Positions 35,362 to 43,792 of a stretch of DNA of 64,000 bases are shown in pieces; the stretch's first letter is position 1, and each line of letters opens with the position of its first letter. Source of the DNA: Thermodesulfovibrio sp. 3462-1 (lineage in GTDB: Bacteria; Nitrospirota; Thermodesulfovibrionia; Thermodesulfovibrionales; Thermodesulfovibrionaceae); the NCBI RefSeq assembly GCF_040451425.1, contig NZ_CP144374.1, forward strand, positions 496,001-560,000, written 5' to 3'. A program made the position numbers and the translations under genes. The notes beneath the pieces were generated by a model. That model saw nothing but the letters and a program-made list of their open reading frames with translations, did no database searches and was not told where the DNA came from.

Positions 35362-35966
35362 TTTTCTATTTTAACAATATATCTTTTACCATTTACATAA
35401 GGAAGGTTGAACTCTTTTATCTCTGTCCTGTATTGTTGTGGCAACTGTTTCATCTCCTCGTGAAGTTTAAAGGATTTACTTATTAAAAAATATCCGCTGT
35501 CTTTTAGTAAATGCTCACATTTTTCAACAAATTCTTTCAGGCTCCATAATGCTCTTGAAACAACAATATCAAATTTTTCCTCAACTTCTTCAGCTCTGCT
35601 CTGATAAACTTTAATGTTAGAAAGATTAAGCTTTGTCTTTAAATTTTTCAAAAAGGCACATTTTTTCCATGAAGGTTCTACTAATGCTATTTTTAAATCA
35701 TTTCTTACAGTTGCAAGTGGCACACCAGGAAAACCAGCACCGCTTCCAATGTCTGCAATGCTCAATGGTTTCTGAGGAATAAAAGATAGATACAAAAGAG
35801 AGTCTAAAAAATGTTTTACTACTATTTCTTTTTCATCTTCAATGGAAGTTAGATTGTAAACTTTGCTCCATTTCTTTAACTCAGCAAGATAAATCAAAAA
35901 TTTATCAACCGTTGCTTCATCGTTGAGATTTAAACATTCTTTTAGAAAAGTTTTTAAATCTTTCAT
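35349..35966 (-). CDS. rsmG: 16S rRNA (guanine527-N7)-methyltransferase
   Basis: A 205-residue SAM methyltransferase. IADIGSGAGFPGVPLATVRNDLKIALVEPSWKKCAFLKNL contains the SAM-binding motif and the family's EPSWKK stretch, and VVSRALWSLKEFVEKCEHLL follows. It lies 4 nt after mnmG, the classic gidA-gidB pair. Confidence 0.95.
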   Translation of the reverse strand: MKDLKTFLKECLNLNDEATVDKFLIYLAELKKWSKVYNLTSIEDEKEIVVKHFLDSLLYLSFIPQKPLSIADIGSGAGFPGVPLATVRNDLKIALVEPSWKKCAFLKNLKTKLNLSNIKVYQSRAEEVEEKFDIVVSRALWSLKEFVEKCEHLLKDSGYFLISKSFKLHEEMKQLPQQYRTEIKEFNLPYVNGKRYIVKIEKCES

Positions 35967-35970
35967 AAAT

Positions 35971-37845
35971 TTATTTTTTACTGCCTGCGCCCTTTTGGAC
36001 AGCTACCATAAGTATTGATATTGCTGCAGGGGTAACTCCAGGAATTCTCATTGCCTGACCTATTGTTCTTGGTCTAACTTCATTAAGTTTCTGAATCACT
36101 TCTTTTGAAAGCCCTGGCAGATTAAAATCAAAATCTGCTGGGATAACTTTTTCCTCAAACTGCTTCATCCTTTCAACCTGCTCCAGCTGTTTGGCAATAT
36201 AGCCTTCATATTTAATATGAATTTCAACAAGTTCTTCAATTTCCCTTGTAAGATTTTCCTGAGAGGGGGCGAATTTTTTTATAAATTCATAAGTGACTTC
36301 AGGTCTTTTAAGAATTTTATCAAGGGATATGGCTTCCTCTATGGGAGTTGTTCCAACTTCAGTCAAAGCTTTATTGAGTTGCTCTGAAGGTTTTATAATT
36401 GTGGTTTTCAGTCTTTTGATTTCCTTCTCAAGAGCTTGTTTTTTCTTTAAAAATTTCTCATAGGTTTCCTCATCAACTAATCCAATACGGTATCCATATT
36501 CTCTGAGCCTGAGGTCTGCATTGTCATGTCTGAGAAGAAGTCTAAATTCTGCACGGGATGTAAACATTCTGTAAGGCTCCTGCGTGCCTTTTGTAACGAG
36601 ATCATCAATTAAAACTCCTATATATGCCTCATCTCTGCCAAGAATAAGAGGTGCCTTTCCTTTTATCTTTAACGCAGCATTAATTCCTGCCATCAATCCC
36701 TGTGCAGCAGCCTCTTCATATCCGCTTGTTCCATTTATTTGACCTGCAAGATAAAGTCCTTCAATTCCTTTAACCTCCAGGGTATGATTTATTTGTGTTG
36801 GATAAACAAAATCGTATTCAATAGCATACCCAGGTCTCATAATTTCTGCCTCTTCAAGTCCTGGAATGGTTCTTACAAAGGCAATCTGAACATCGTAAGG
36901 CAAGGATGTAGGGATTCCATTGGCATAGTATTCTTTTCTGCTTAATCCTTCTGGTTCAAGAAAAATTTGATGTCTTGGCTTTTCCCTGAATTTTACAACT
37001 TTATCTTCAATGGAAGGGCAGTATCTTGGTCCAATTCCTTTAATTTTTCCACTATAAAGAGGTGAACGGTCAAGATTGTTAAGTATAATTTCGTGAGTTC
37101 TTTCATTTGTGTAAGTGATATAACAGGGGACCTGTGGATTTGTAATTTCCTCTGTTGAATATGAAAATGCTGGAGGAGGAAAATCACCCCATTGTTCCTC
37201 TGTTTTTGAAAAATCAATTGTCTTTGCATCAATTCTTGGTGGTGTTCCTGTTTTAAGTCTGCCAATTTTTAATCCAAGCTTTTTAAGGGATTCTGATAGC
37301 CTCTTAGAGGGAAACTCTCCTGCTCTTCCTGCTTCAAAAGAATCAAGCCCTATATGAATCAATCCATTTAAAAATGTTCCTGGAGTAACTATTACAGCCT
37401 TTGCTCCGTAAAAAACACCTAAGGATGTAATTACTCCTTTAACCCTGCCATTTTCAACAACAATCTCCTCAACCATTGCCTGCTTTATTGCAAGATTTTC
37501 AGTTGCTTCAAGAAGTTTTCTCATGTGTACATTGTAAAGAATCCTGTCAGCCTGGGCACGCAAAGACCAAACAGCAGGTCCCTTTGAACGATTGAGCATT
37601 CTGAATTGAATACCTGACATATCTGTTACCTTTGCCATGATGCCACCCAGAGCATCAATTTCTCTTACAAGATGACCCTTTGCAAGTCCGCCAATGGCAG
37701 GATTACAGCTTAGCTGTGCGATTGTGTCAAGATAAATGGTAAAAAGAGCTGTGCTGAGACCCATTTTTGCACAGGCTGTAGCTGCTTCACAGCCTGCATG
37801 ACCTGCTCCAACAACAATTATGTCAAAATCTTTTTCTTTATACAT
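35971..37845 (-). CDS. mnmG: tRNA uridine-5-carboxymethylaminomethyl modification enzyme MnmG
   Basis: FAD-dependent partner of MnmE in modifying U34 of tRNA. The 624-residue length is normal. The N-terminal dinucleotide motif is VVGAGHAGCEAATACAKMG, with SCNPAIGGLAKGHLVREIDALGG, RLKTGTPPR (family signature) and the C-terminal EAAAQGLMAGINAALK and RPRTIGQAMRIPGVTPAAIS. It begins the four-gene minus-strand operon. The 150-bp divergent space to 37996 holds the promoters, with the plus-strand one well defined. Confidence 0.96.
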   Translation of the reverse strand: MYKEKDFDIIVVGAGHAGCEAATACAKMGLSTALFTIYLDTIAQLSCNPAIGGLAKGHLVREIDALGGIMAKVTDMSGIQFRMLNRSKGPAVWSLRAQADRILYNVHMRKLLEATENLAIKQAMVEEIVVENGRVKGVITSLGVFYGAKAVIVTPGTFLNGLIHIGLDSFEAGRAGEFPSKRLSESLKKLGLKIGRLKTGTPPRIDAKTIDFSKTEEQWGDFPPPAFSYSTEEITNPQVPCYITYTNERTHEIILNNLDRSPLYSGKIKGIGPRYCPSIEDKVVKFREKPRHQIFLEPEGLSRKEYYANGIPTSLPYDVQIAFVRTIPGLEEAEIMRPGYAIEYDFVYPTQINHTLEVKGIEGLYLAGQINGTSGYEEAAAQGLMAGINAALKIKGKAPLILGRDEAYIGVLIDDLVTKGTQEPYRMFTSRAEFRLLLRHDNADLRLREYGYRIGLVDEETYEKFLKKKQALEKEIKRLKTTIIKPSEQLNKALTEVGTTPIEEAISLDKILKRPEVTYEFIKKFAPSQENLTREIEELVEIHIKYEGYIAKQLEQVERMKQFEEKVIPADFDFNLPGLSKEVIQKLNEVRPRTIGQAMRIPGVTPAAISILMVAVQKGAGSKK

Positions 37846-37959
37846 TTTTTAATACTTTATTTAAAAATTTGGATGCAATAGATTTCAATGGATTCATTAT
37901 TCCTAAACAAAATCATCTTAACTGTTATCTTAAAATACTGTCAATTTTCTTCCTTTATA

Positions 37960-37988
37960 TTGCGGTAAATATAGTTTTTTATTATAAT
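37960..37988 (+). promoter_or_regulatory. Promoter of the HDOD/AAA gene, -10 box 7 nt from ATG
   Basis: TTGCGG at 37960-37965 and TATAAT at 37983-37988 are 17 nt apart. Only seven bases separate the -10 from ATG 37996 and there is no Shine-Dalgarno sequence, so the transcript probably starts at or within a base or two of the start codon. Confidence 0.6.
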
Positions 37989-37995
37989 AAATGAG

Positions 37996-39558
37996 ATGAG
38001 TTTTCCTGTATTCAGGCATACAATTTCCAGATTTAGAGAGCTTTTGGAAGAAGGAGACCAAAAAATTTCTCAATTAATAAAATACGACCCTGTCATTGCC
38101 TATCTTATATTTCAGGAAGTTAACAAACCCTGCGGAAAAATAGAAATAACAAACTTTTCTCAGATGATAAACTATCTTGGTATAAAAAAAATTGAAGAAA
38201 TAATAATTCAAAGAGAACTTTTTCTTGAAAATGAAGACTTGTATATATGGATATATGGAATTTTGAGTGCTGAGATCTCAGCTTTGATATCAGAAAAATT
38301 TTCTCATATTCATCGTGATGAAGCATTTTTTACAGGATTGTTTCCCTGTCTTGGATTGCTTTTTATGACCAATGAATTTCCTAAATACAGAAGGATAATT
38401 CATTTTCTCATAAAACTTCCCTTAGAAGACAGGGTTTTTCTTGAAGAAAAAGTTTTTGGAACAAATCATATTGAAACTCTTAAAAGAAACATTATATGCC
38501 CTCCCTTTAAAGAAGTAGTGAATATTTTGAATAAAATGTTTCCGAAAGATGGAGTAAAAGATATAAAAACTCCTGTTCCACCTAAAGGCTCCACACTGCA
38601 AAGTTGCTATGATTTAGCATTACTTGCAGATCTTTCTGCATATGGTGCTCAGGCTTTGATGTTTCCTTCAGTTGTTGACAACAGGGAGTTATTCCTTGAG
38701 CTTGCGAAAAGATACTTCCGTATAAAGGAGTCTGATTCTCTTGAAATTCTTCAGAGTGTAATGGATAGATTCCTTTCCATTGCAAAGGAATTTAATGTAA
38801 TGGAAGAGCTCCAATTCTCCACTGAAACATTTTATCAGCTTAAACAATTCAGGTTTGAATCAAAGAACGCTGTTTTTGCTAATATGTTGAAAAATTTATT
38901 TGAAGAAAACGCTAAAGACAGGAACATATTTATTTATGGAGGACCAGCAGTGGGTAAAAGACTTCTTGCAGCAGCACTTTATACAGCTCAGGATAATCCT
39001 CGCAGAGAAAAACCATTTGTAATGATTTTTTGTGATATAGAAGAAGAAACTCTTGAAGAAGAATTTTTTGGAATAAAAGAAGGATATCTTGGAAAAAAGG
39101 GTAAAAGGGGAGTGCTAAAAAATGCAGAAGGAGGAACTCTTGTAATAAAAGAATTTGATCGAATGCCGATAAATTTTCAGAATAAACTTGAAAAAGCAAT
39201 TAGTTCTGGTAGGTTTTACAGAGTTGGTGACATAAACCCTGTTGAATTTCCTGATGTAAAATTTATCCTAATAGGGAAGGAAGATATAAGGGTGAAAGCA
39301 GCGCAGGGGGAATTTTCAAGCTCTCTTATTAAACTCATTAATCCTGTGTTTATTAGAATCCCTTCATTGAAAGAAAGAAGAGAGGATGTGTTTTACATAG
39401 CTGGTGAAATTGTTAAAAAATATAATCTCAATATTGAAGACAAACTTACACAACCAGAAATAGTTGAAAAATTTAAAACTGATCCATTCCCGAACAATCT
39501 GAGAGATTTAAAAAGATTTTTATTTCTTCTTTATATCCAGCGTCTTCTTAAATTTTAA
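37996..39558 (+). CDS. HDOD-domain protein with degenerate sigma-54-activator-like AAA domain
   Basis: A 520-residue protein. Residues about 10-190 resemble the HDOD signalling domain (LIKYDPVIAYLIFQEVN, ITNFSQMINYLGIKKIEEI, HRDEAFFTGLFPCLGLLFM). Residues about 295-515 align with NtrC-type AAA domains but are damaged. Walker A reads YGGPAVGKR, Walker B reads GGTLVIKEFDRMP (Lys in place of the catalytic Asp), and the GAFTGA loop that touches sigma-54 is replaced by GYLGKKGKRG. The sensor region IPSLKERREDVFYIA is still clear. No C-terminal helix-turn-helix is seen. It therefore probably does not activate sigma-54, and a scaffold or signalling role is more likely. Its last 39 nt overlap the convergent gene. 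Confidence 0.8.
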   Translation: MSFPVFRHTISRFRELLEEGDQKISQLIKYDPVIAYLIFQEVNKPCGKIEITNFSQMINYLGIKKIEEIIIQRELFLENEDLYIWIYGILSAEISALISEKFSHIHRDEAFFTGLFPCLGLLFMTNEFPKYRRIIHFLIKLPLEDRVFLEEKVFGTNHIETLKRNIICPPFKEVVNILNKMFPKDGVKDIKTPVPPKGSTLQSCYDLALLADLSAYGAQALMFPSVVDNRELFLELAKRYFRIKESDSLEILQSVMDRFLSIAKEFNVMEELQFSTETFYQLKQFRFESKNAVFANMLKNLFEENAKDRNIFIYGGPAVGKRLLAAALYTAQDNPRREKPFVMIFCDIEEETLEEEFFGIKEGYLGKKGKRGVLKNAEGGTLVIKEFDRMPINFQNKLEKAISSGRFYRVGDINPVEFPDVKFILIGKEDIRVKAAQGEFSSSLIKLINPVFIRIPSLKERREDVFYIAGEIVKKYNLNIEDKLTQPEIVEKFKTDPFPNNLRDLKRFLFLLYIQRLLKF

Positions 39559-40410
39559 ATATTCAACCCCACCAACTAAAGAAGCAAAAACCTGAGACAT
39601 AAACCATAGCAATGATACTGCCACAACTTGAGCTTTACCGAAGGATTTTCCGAAAAATATAATAAAACACCATTCTCTTACTCCAATACCGGAGACTGAA
39701 ATTGGAAGCATTGAAATCAGTATTATAATTGGCAGGAATATGCATACTTCAATAAAAGACACTGAAATGTCAATTCCGAGAAAAATTACATAAACTGAAA
39801 CAATTATAGTAAACTGAACGAGGAAAGAGTAAAAAATCGCCTGCAAAATCTGTTTTCTCGTGAAGCTTAAAACATAATCATGGAATTCTTTGAAAAATTT
39901 AATCTTTCCAAGCAGTAATAAAAAAAGGCTTGCTAAAATAAATGATAAAAAACTTAAAGGCACACTCCACATAAGCCTGTGCTGTGGAAGATTTTTATAA
40001 AACAAACAGAAAAATGCAAAACCTATCAATAATAAAGCAAAAAGCCCTGTGTATCTCTCCATAAAAACTGATGCTAAAGCCTTTTTAAGTCCTGCTTTTT
40101 CCTTGATCATAAAAATTTTTATTAAATCGCCTCCAATTATTCCAGGCAAAACATTATTAAAAAATGAACCAATAAGATAAAGTGAGAAAAGCTCTGAAAC
40201 CTTTAAATGCTGCTGAGGTAGAAAAATTTTCCACCTGAGCGTTGATATGTAAGAAGAAAGAATGTATAAAAACGAGGCAGATAAAAAAATTAACGGATTT
40301 ATCAGAAAAAGGGTGTTTAAAACATGGGTGATATCAATTTTTTTAAAAAGATACAAAATCAATAAAACAGTTACAGCAAAACGAATGAAGAATTTTATAT
40401 ATTTTTTCAA
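39520..40410 (-). CDS. YbhN/UPF0104-type membrane protein (lysyl-PG synthase TM-domain family)
   Basis: A 296-residue integral membrane protein with about eight helices, containing YIGSFFNNVLPGIIGGDLIK-like text (LYLIGSFFNNVLPGIIGGDL) and PISVSGIGVREWCFI, both signatures of the family. Relatives next to lipid-linked sugar genes are thought to act in lipid or sugar-lipid movement, which is unproven. It overlaps the upstream GT2 gene by 4 nt and is the last gene of a three-gene minus-strand unit. Its 3' end overlaps the HDOD gene's end. Confidence 0.85.
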   Translation of the reverse strand: MKKYIKFFIRFAVTVLLILYLFKKIDITHVLNTLFLINPLIFLSASFLYILSSYISTLRWKIFLPQQHLKVSELFSLYLIGSFFNNVLPGIIGGDLIKIFMIKEKAGLKKALASVFMERYTGLFALLLIGFAFFCLFYKNLPQHRLMWSVPLSFLSFILASLFLLLLGKIKFFKEFHDYVLSFTRKQILQAIFYSFLVQFTIIVSVYVIFLGIDISVSFIEVCIFLPIIILISMLPISVSGIGVREWCFIIFFGKSFGKAQVVAVSLLWFMSQVFASLVGGVEYLKFKKTLDIKKK

Positions 40411-41351
40411 TCTCCGGGTCCCAGAATTTTCTTTAAAATGTAGATTGGTTTTTTCTGAGCTTCGTGATAAACTCTGACAATCATCTCACCAAGAAGTCCC
40501 ATACCAATAAAGTTAAGGCCTATCAAAACAGAAAAGAATCCACCAAGAAGAAGGGGTCTTCCACCAATTGATATGCCTTTAAATATCTTAAGAAAGACAA
40601 GATATCCAACAATCACTGCACCAAGAACCATGAATAAAACTCCAATTGGACCAAAAAACTGAATTGGTTTTGTTGAAAAGCTATGTAAAAACTTTACAGT
40701 AACAAGGTCTAAGAGTACTTTAACAGTTCTTCCAATTCCATATTTTGACTTTCCTTTGTATCTTGGATGATGTTGTACCTCAATCTCTTTTATTTTAACT
40801 CCGTACCAGCTTGCAAGGGCTGGGATAAATCTATGCATCTCACCATAAAGCTTGAGATTTTTAACCACTTCCCTGCGATAGGCTTTTAAAGAACATCCGT
40901 AGTCATGAATTCTCACTCCTGTAACCTTTCCAATAAGCCAGTTGGCAACTATGGAAGGAAGTCTTCTTGACAGGAATGGGTCTTTTCTTTTTTTTCTCCA
41001 TCCACTTACCAAATCAGCATCCTTTATTGCTTCAAGAAACTTTGGAATATCAGCAGGATCATTCTGCAGATCTCCATCCATTGTAATAACCACATCTGCA
41101 CGAGCAAAGTCAAATCCTGCAGCAAAGGCTGCTGTTTGTCCAAAATTTCTGCGGAAACTTAAAACCACCACATGTGGATCACTTTGTTGAATCTCTTCAA
41201 GATATTTCAATGTACTGTCAGTACTTCCATCGTCAACATAAATTATTTCGTAAGTAATTGGCAATTTAGTTAGAATTTCTGTGAGCTTTTTATGAAGCTC
41301 TTTTATATTTTCTTCTTCATTGTAAAGCGGAATTACAACTGATAAATCCAT
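40407..41351 (-). CDS. Polyprenyl-phosphate glycosyltransferase, GT2 (DPM1/ArnC-like)
   Basis: A 314-residue enzyme with a GT-A domain: VVIPLYNEEENIKELH, IIYVDDGSTDSTL, FRRNFGQTAAFAAGFD, ITMDGDLQNDP (metal-binding DxD) and the HRFIPALASWYGVKIKEIEVQHHPR stretch. Two membrane helices follow at the C-terminus (about 230-305). Such enzymes transfer a sugar to undecaprenyl phosphate for later use by an ArnT-type transferase, and that enzyme is next door. The start has a strong GGAGG. Confidence 0.92.
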   Translation of the reverse strand: MDLSVVIPLYNEEENIKELHKKLTEILTKLPITYEIIYVDDGSTDSTLKYLEEIQQSDPHVVVLSFRRNFGQTAAFAAGFDFARADVVITMDGDLQNDPADIPKFLEAIKDADLVSGWRKKRKDPFLSRRLPSIVANWLIGKVTGVRIHDYGCSLKAYRREVVKNLKLYGEMHRFIPALASWYGVKIKEIEVQHHPRYKGKSKYGIGRTVKVLLDLVTVKFLHSFSTKPIQFFGPIGVLFMVLGAVIVGYLVFLKIFKGISIGGRPLLLGGFFSVLIGLNFIGMGLLGEMIVRVYHEAQKKPIYILKKILGPGD

Positions 41352-41365
41352 CCTTTTTGCCTCCT

Positions 41366-43360
41366 TCAGTAGGTTTCTGGTACTTTTAACTGCATACCTT
41401 TAAAATTGTAGCATCTAAAAATCGTATAATCTCTAATTTTAACTCTTTTTTTATAAACTGTAAAATACTCTGGAACACATCTTTCAAAAGCAGAAGAAAC
41501 CTGAGGTTCTGGTGAATCTTTCTGACCATAAACAACATAAATTCCATGAATTTTGCCATGGAGTTCACTATTTATTGACTGCCACAGGTCATACTGATTC
41601 ATTCTTCTGCCAAGATTTATGCAGTAAACACGTGGGTTTCCTTCTACATAAAAAGCAAGCTCACTTGAAATCTGATATCTATCAGAGAAAATGATTACTT
41701 TACCAGAATTCTCAAGTGATTTTTTTACTTCTGAAACTTTTATTCCTAGTTCTTTCCATCCTTTAAGCCTCGCTGAAGGATCTATTTTTTCAGGTAGATT
41801 TAAATATGCAATTGCATAGTTTATGAAAGTAAAACACACAGCAATAATCACTGTCAGAAATGTGAGTTTTTGAAAAATTTTTCTTTCCCAGCAATAGGCA
41901 ATAATAATTACGAACACAACATAGGCTGGCATTGCCCAGTTTGCCTGAACCTTTCCCTGAAGGCTTTTAAGTAAAAAGAAAATAAGAATAGGCGTTGAAA
42001 AACAGATAAGAAACCATTTTATATCAGGCTTAAGGCTTAAGGCTGAAGGTCTCAGAATTAAATACAATCCAAAAATAAATGCTCCCGGAGTGACAACCGC
42101 AAGTTGGCTTCCAAAAAATTCGGCAAAATACTTTAAAGAAATTTTAAATCCCTCATAAACATGTGCCTGCCCTGCAGTGTGTTTAAGTGTAACCCAGTCA
42201 TGCTGGGCATTCCAGATCATTACAGGAGAAAAAACGATGATGGAAATTATTAAAGATGCATAAAGCCATGGATTTTTTAAGTTCTTGCATAACCCTTTCT
42301 TCAAGAAATAAAGGAACATACAAAAATAGAAAAAAGCCATTGTATACTTTGTAAGAAGTCCAAGCCCTATTAATAAACCAACAAGCAACCAGTAATTCAT
42401 CTTCCCCTCTGCTGCAAGAATGAAAAAATACATTGAAACAATCCAGAATAAAATAAAGGGGCTGTCAATTGTAAAAAGCACACCAAATGTTGAAAATAAA
42501 GGAATTAATTGAAAAAGAACTCCACTTATGTATCCTGCTTTCTCATCAAAAAGTTTTTTGCCAATCTTATAAACAAAAAAGCTGCTCAAAAATGAGCAAA
42601 CTACAGCAAAAATTCTCACTCCAAAAGGATTATCACCAAAGAGCCATGTTGAAAAAGCAATTGCATAGGCAATCATTGGACCCTTGGAGTAATAGCTTAA
42701 ATCAAGTCTTCTTGACCATTCCCAGTAATGAGCTTCATCAGGGCTGAGATCTACTGGTCCATGAATGATAAAATAAATTCTGAAAAGGCTCAGAATTATA
42801 AGGAAAAAGTAAAAAAATCTTTTCATGTTTACCACTGATAAAGTAGCTTTAAAAACTCCGTAACCGATAATTAATCCCAGCAAAGCACCACCAAGCACAT
42901 CCGTTAGCCAGTGAACACCAAGATAAAGCCTTGACACACCTATAAGCATGGCTACTGAAATAACGTAGATTGAAATCAACCTGGATTTCCATAATCTTTT
43001 ACCAAAAAGAATTAAAACAGTAGCCACTGTTAAAGCATTTGTTGCATGATTTGAAGGGAAACTGTAAGAAGCTGTGCATCCAACAACTGCCCTAAAATAC
43101 TCTGTATGACATGGACGAACCCGCTGAACAAGATTTTTAATTTCAAGAGAAAACCAATCAGAAATAAATACGCCGACTGTAATAGCTGTAACTAAATATA
43201 CAATTTCTATGTAATTTTTTGTTTTGAAGTATCTGTATATCATGAAAAGAAATACCGGAAGCCATAAAATATAGCCCCGCTGTGTAAAAAAAACCATTAA
43301 AAAGTCCAGGAAACTGTTTGACAGGGTCTTATGAAAAAATAAAAATATTTCCTTTTCCAT
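41366..43360 (-). CDS. Fusion of PAP2 phosphatase and ArnT/GT39-type glycosyltransferase
   Basis: A 664-residue membrane protein. Residues 1-175 are a PAP2 lipid phosphatase with all three motifs: KNLVQRVRP (75-83), PSNH (102-105), and SRLYLGVHWLTD with His150 and Asp154. Residues about 180-660 are a PMT/ArnT-like GT-C transferase, with DLSPDEAHYWEWSRRLDLSYYSKGPM giving the acidic catalytic loop. I start at ATG 43360, since the upstream 52 codons lie in the promoter and the opposite gene. With the GT2 and UPF0104 genes it forms a lipid-linked sugar module. ArnT enzymes release undecaprenyl phosphate, so the phosphatase may instead act on lipid A. Confidence 0.88.
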   Translation of the reverse strand: MEKEIFLFFHKTLSNSFLDFLMVFFTQRGYILWLPVFLFMIYRYFKTKNYIEIVYLVTAITVGVFISDWFSLEIKNLVQRVRPCHTEYFRAVVGCTASYSFPSNHATNALTVATVLILFGKRLWKSRLISIYVISVAMLIGVSRLYLGVHWLTDVLGGALLGLIIGYGVFKATLSVVNMKRFFYFFLIILSLFRIYFIIHGPVDLSPDEAHYWEWSRRLDLSYYSKGPMIAYAIAFSTWLFGDNPFGVRIFAVVCSFLSSFFVYKIGKKLFDEKAGYISGVLFQLIPLFSTFGVLFTIDSPFILFWIVSMYFFILAAEGKMNYWLLVGLLIGLGLLTKYTMAFFYFCMFLYFLKKGLCKNLKNPWLYASLIISIIVFSPVMIWNAQHDWVTLKHTAGQAHVYEGFKISLKYFAEFFGSQLAVVTPGAFIFGLYLILRPSALSLKPDIKWFLICFSTPILIFFLLKSLQGKVQANWAMPAYVVFVIIIAYCWERKIFQKLTFLTVIIAVCFTFINYAIAYLNLPEKIDPSARLKGWKELGIKVSEVKKSLENSGKVIIFSDRYQISSELAFYVEGNPRVYCINLGRRMNQYDLWQSINSELHGKIHGIYVVYGQKDSPEPQVSSAFERCVPEYFTVYKKRVKIRDYTIFRCYNFKGMQLKVPETY

Positions 43361-43371
43361 TTTCAGTTTGA

Positions 43372-43391
43372 AATTATAACATGTTATAATT
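43372..43391. promoter_or_regulatory. Perfect 20-bp palindrome with divergent -10 boxes
   Basis: AATTATAACATGTTATAATT is its own reverse complement. It contains TATAAT on the plus strand (43385-43390, six bases before ATG 43397) and TATAAT on the minus strand (43378-43373, 12 bases before ATG 43360). It probably serves both divergent genes. Whether it is only a double -10 region or also an operator is not shown by sequence. Confidence 0.6.
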
Positions 43392-43396
43392 CCATT

Positions 43397-43792
43397 ATGC
43401 CTGTTTTCGTAAAAGATAGTGAAAAATGTGTTGGATGCCTCATTTGCATGTTTGCCTGTGCTCGGGCACATCAAGCAGTAGGGCTTGAGAGTTCCTGCAT
43501 AAAGGTTCGTTCTCATGGTGGAATATCAAGAGGTTTTTTAGTGTCCGTATGTCGTGGATGTGAAGACCCGCCCTGTGCAAGGGCCTGTCCAGAGGATGCT
43601 CTGATTGTGAGAAAAAGCGGTGGTATATTATTAAATGAAGCTAAATGCAGTGGTTGTGGATATTGTGTTAAAGCCTGCATACTTGATGCAATAGGATGGA
43701 ATGGTTCAATCAATAAACCAGTAGTATGCCTTCAATGTGGAGAATGTGCAAAAAGCTGTCCATACAAAGTATTGGAGTTTGTAAGAAAATGA
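43397..43792 (+). CDS. Polyferredoxin subunit of aldehyde oxidoreductase
   Basis: A 131-residue iron-sulfur protein with sixteen cysteines in four groups: CVGCLICMFAC, CRGCEDPPCARACP, CSGCGYCVKAC and CLQCGECAKSCP. This layout binds up to four [4Fe-4S] clusters, as in the HycB/AOR electron-transfer subunits. It overlaps the AOR gene as ATGA, so it is very probably that enzyme's electron carrier. No Shine-Dalgarno is visible, and the -10 box lies six bases before the ATG. Confidence 0.92.
   Translation: MPVFVKDSEKCVGCLICMFACARAHQAVGLESSCIKVRSHGGISRGFLVSVCRGCEDPPCARACPEDALIVRKSGGILLNEAKCSGCGYCVKACILDAIGWNGSINKPVVCLQCGECAKSCPYKVLEFVRK

Noticed and set aside
41512-42747. Plus-strand frames over the PAP2-ArnT fusion gene
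   Set aside because: These are shadows of a long minus-strand membrane protein, with no start signals or recognisable domains.
43361-43516. N-terminal extension of the PAP2 fusion to 43516
   Set aside because: It would run through the divergent promoter and antisense to the ferredoxin cysteine motifs. The protein starts sensibly at ATG 43360.
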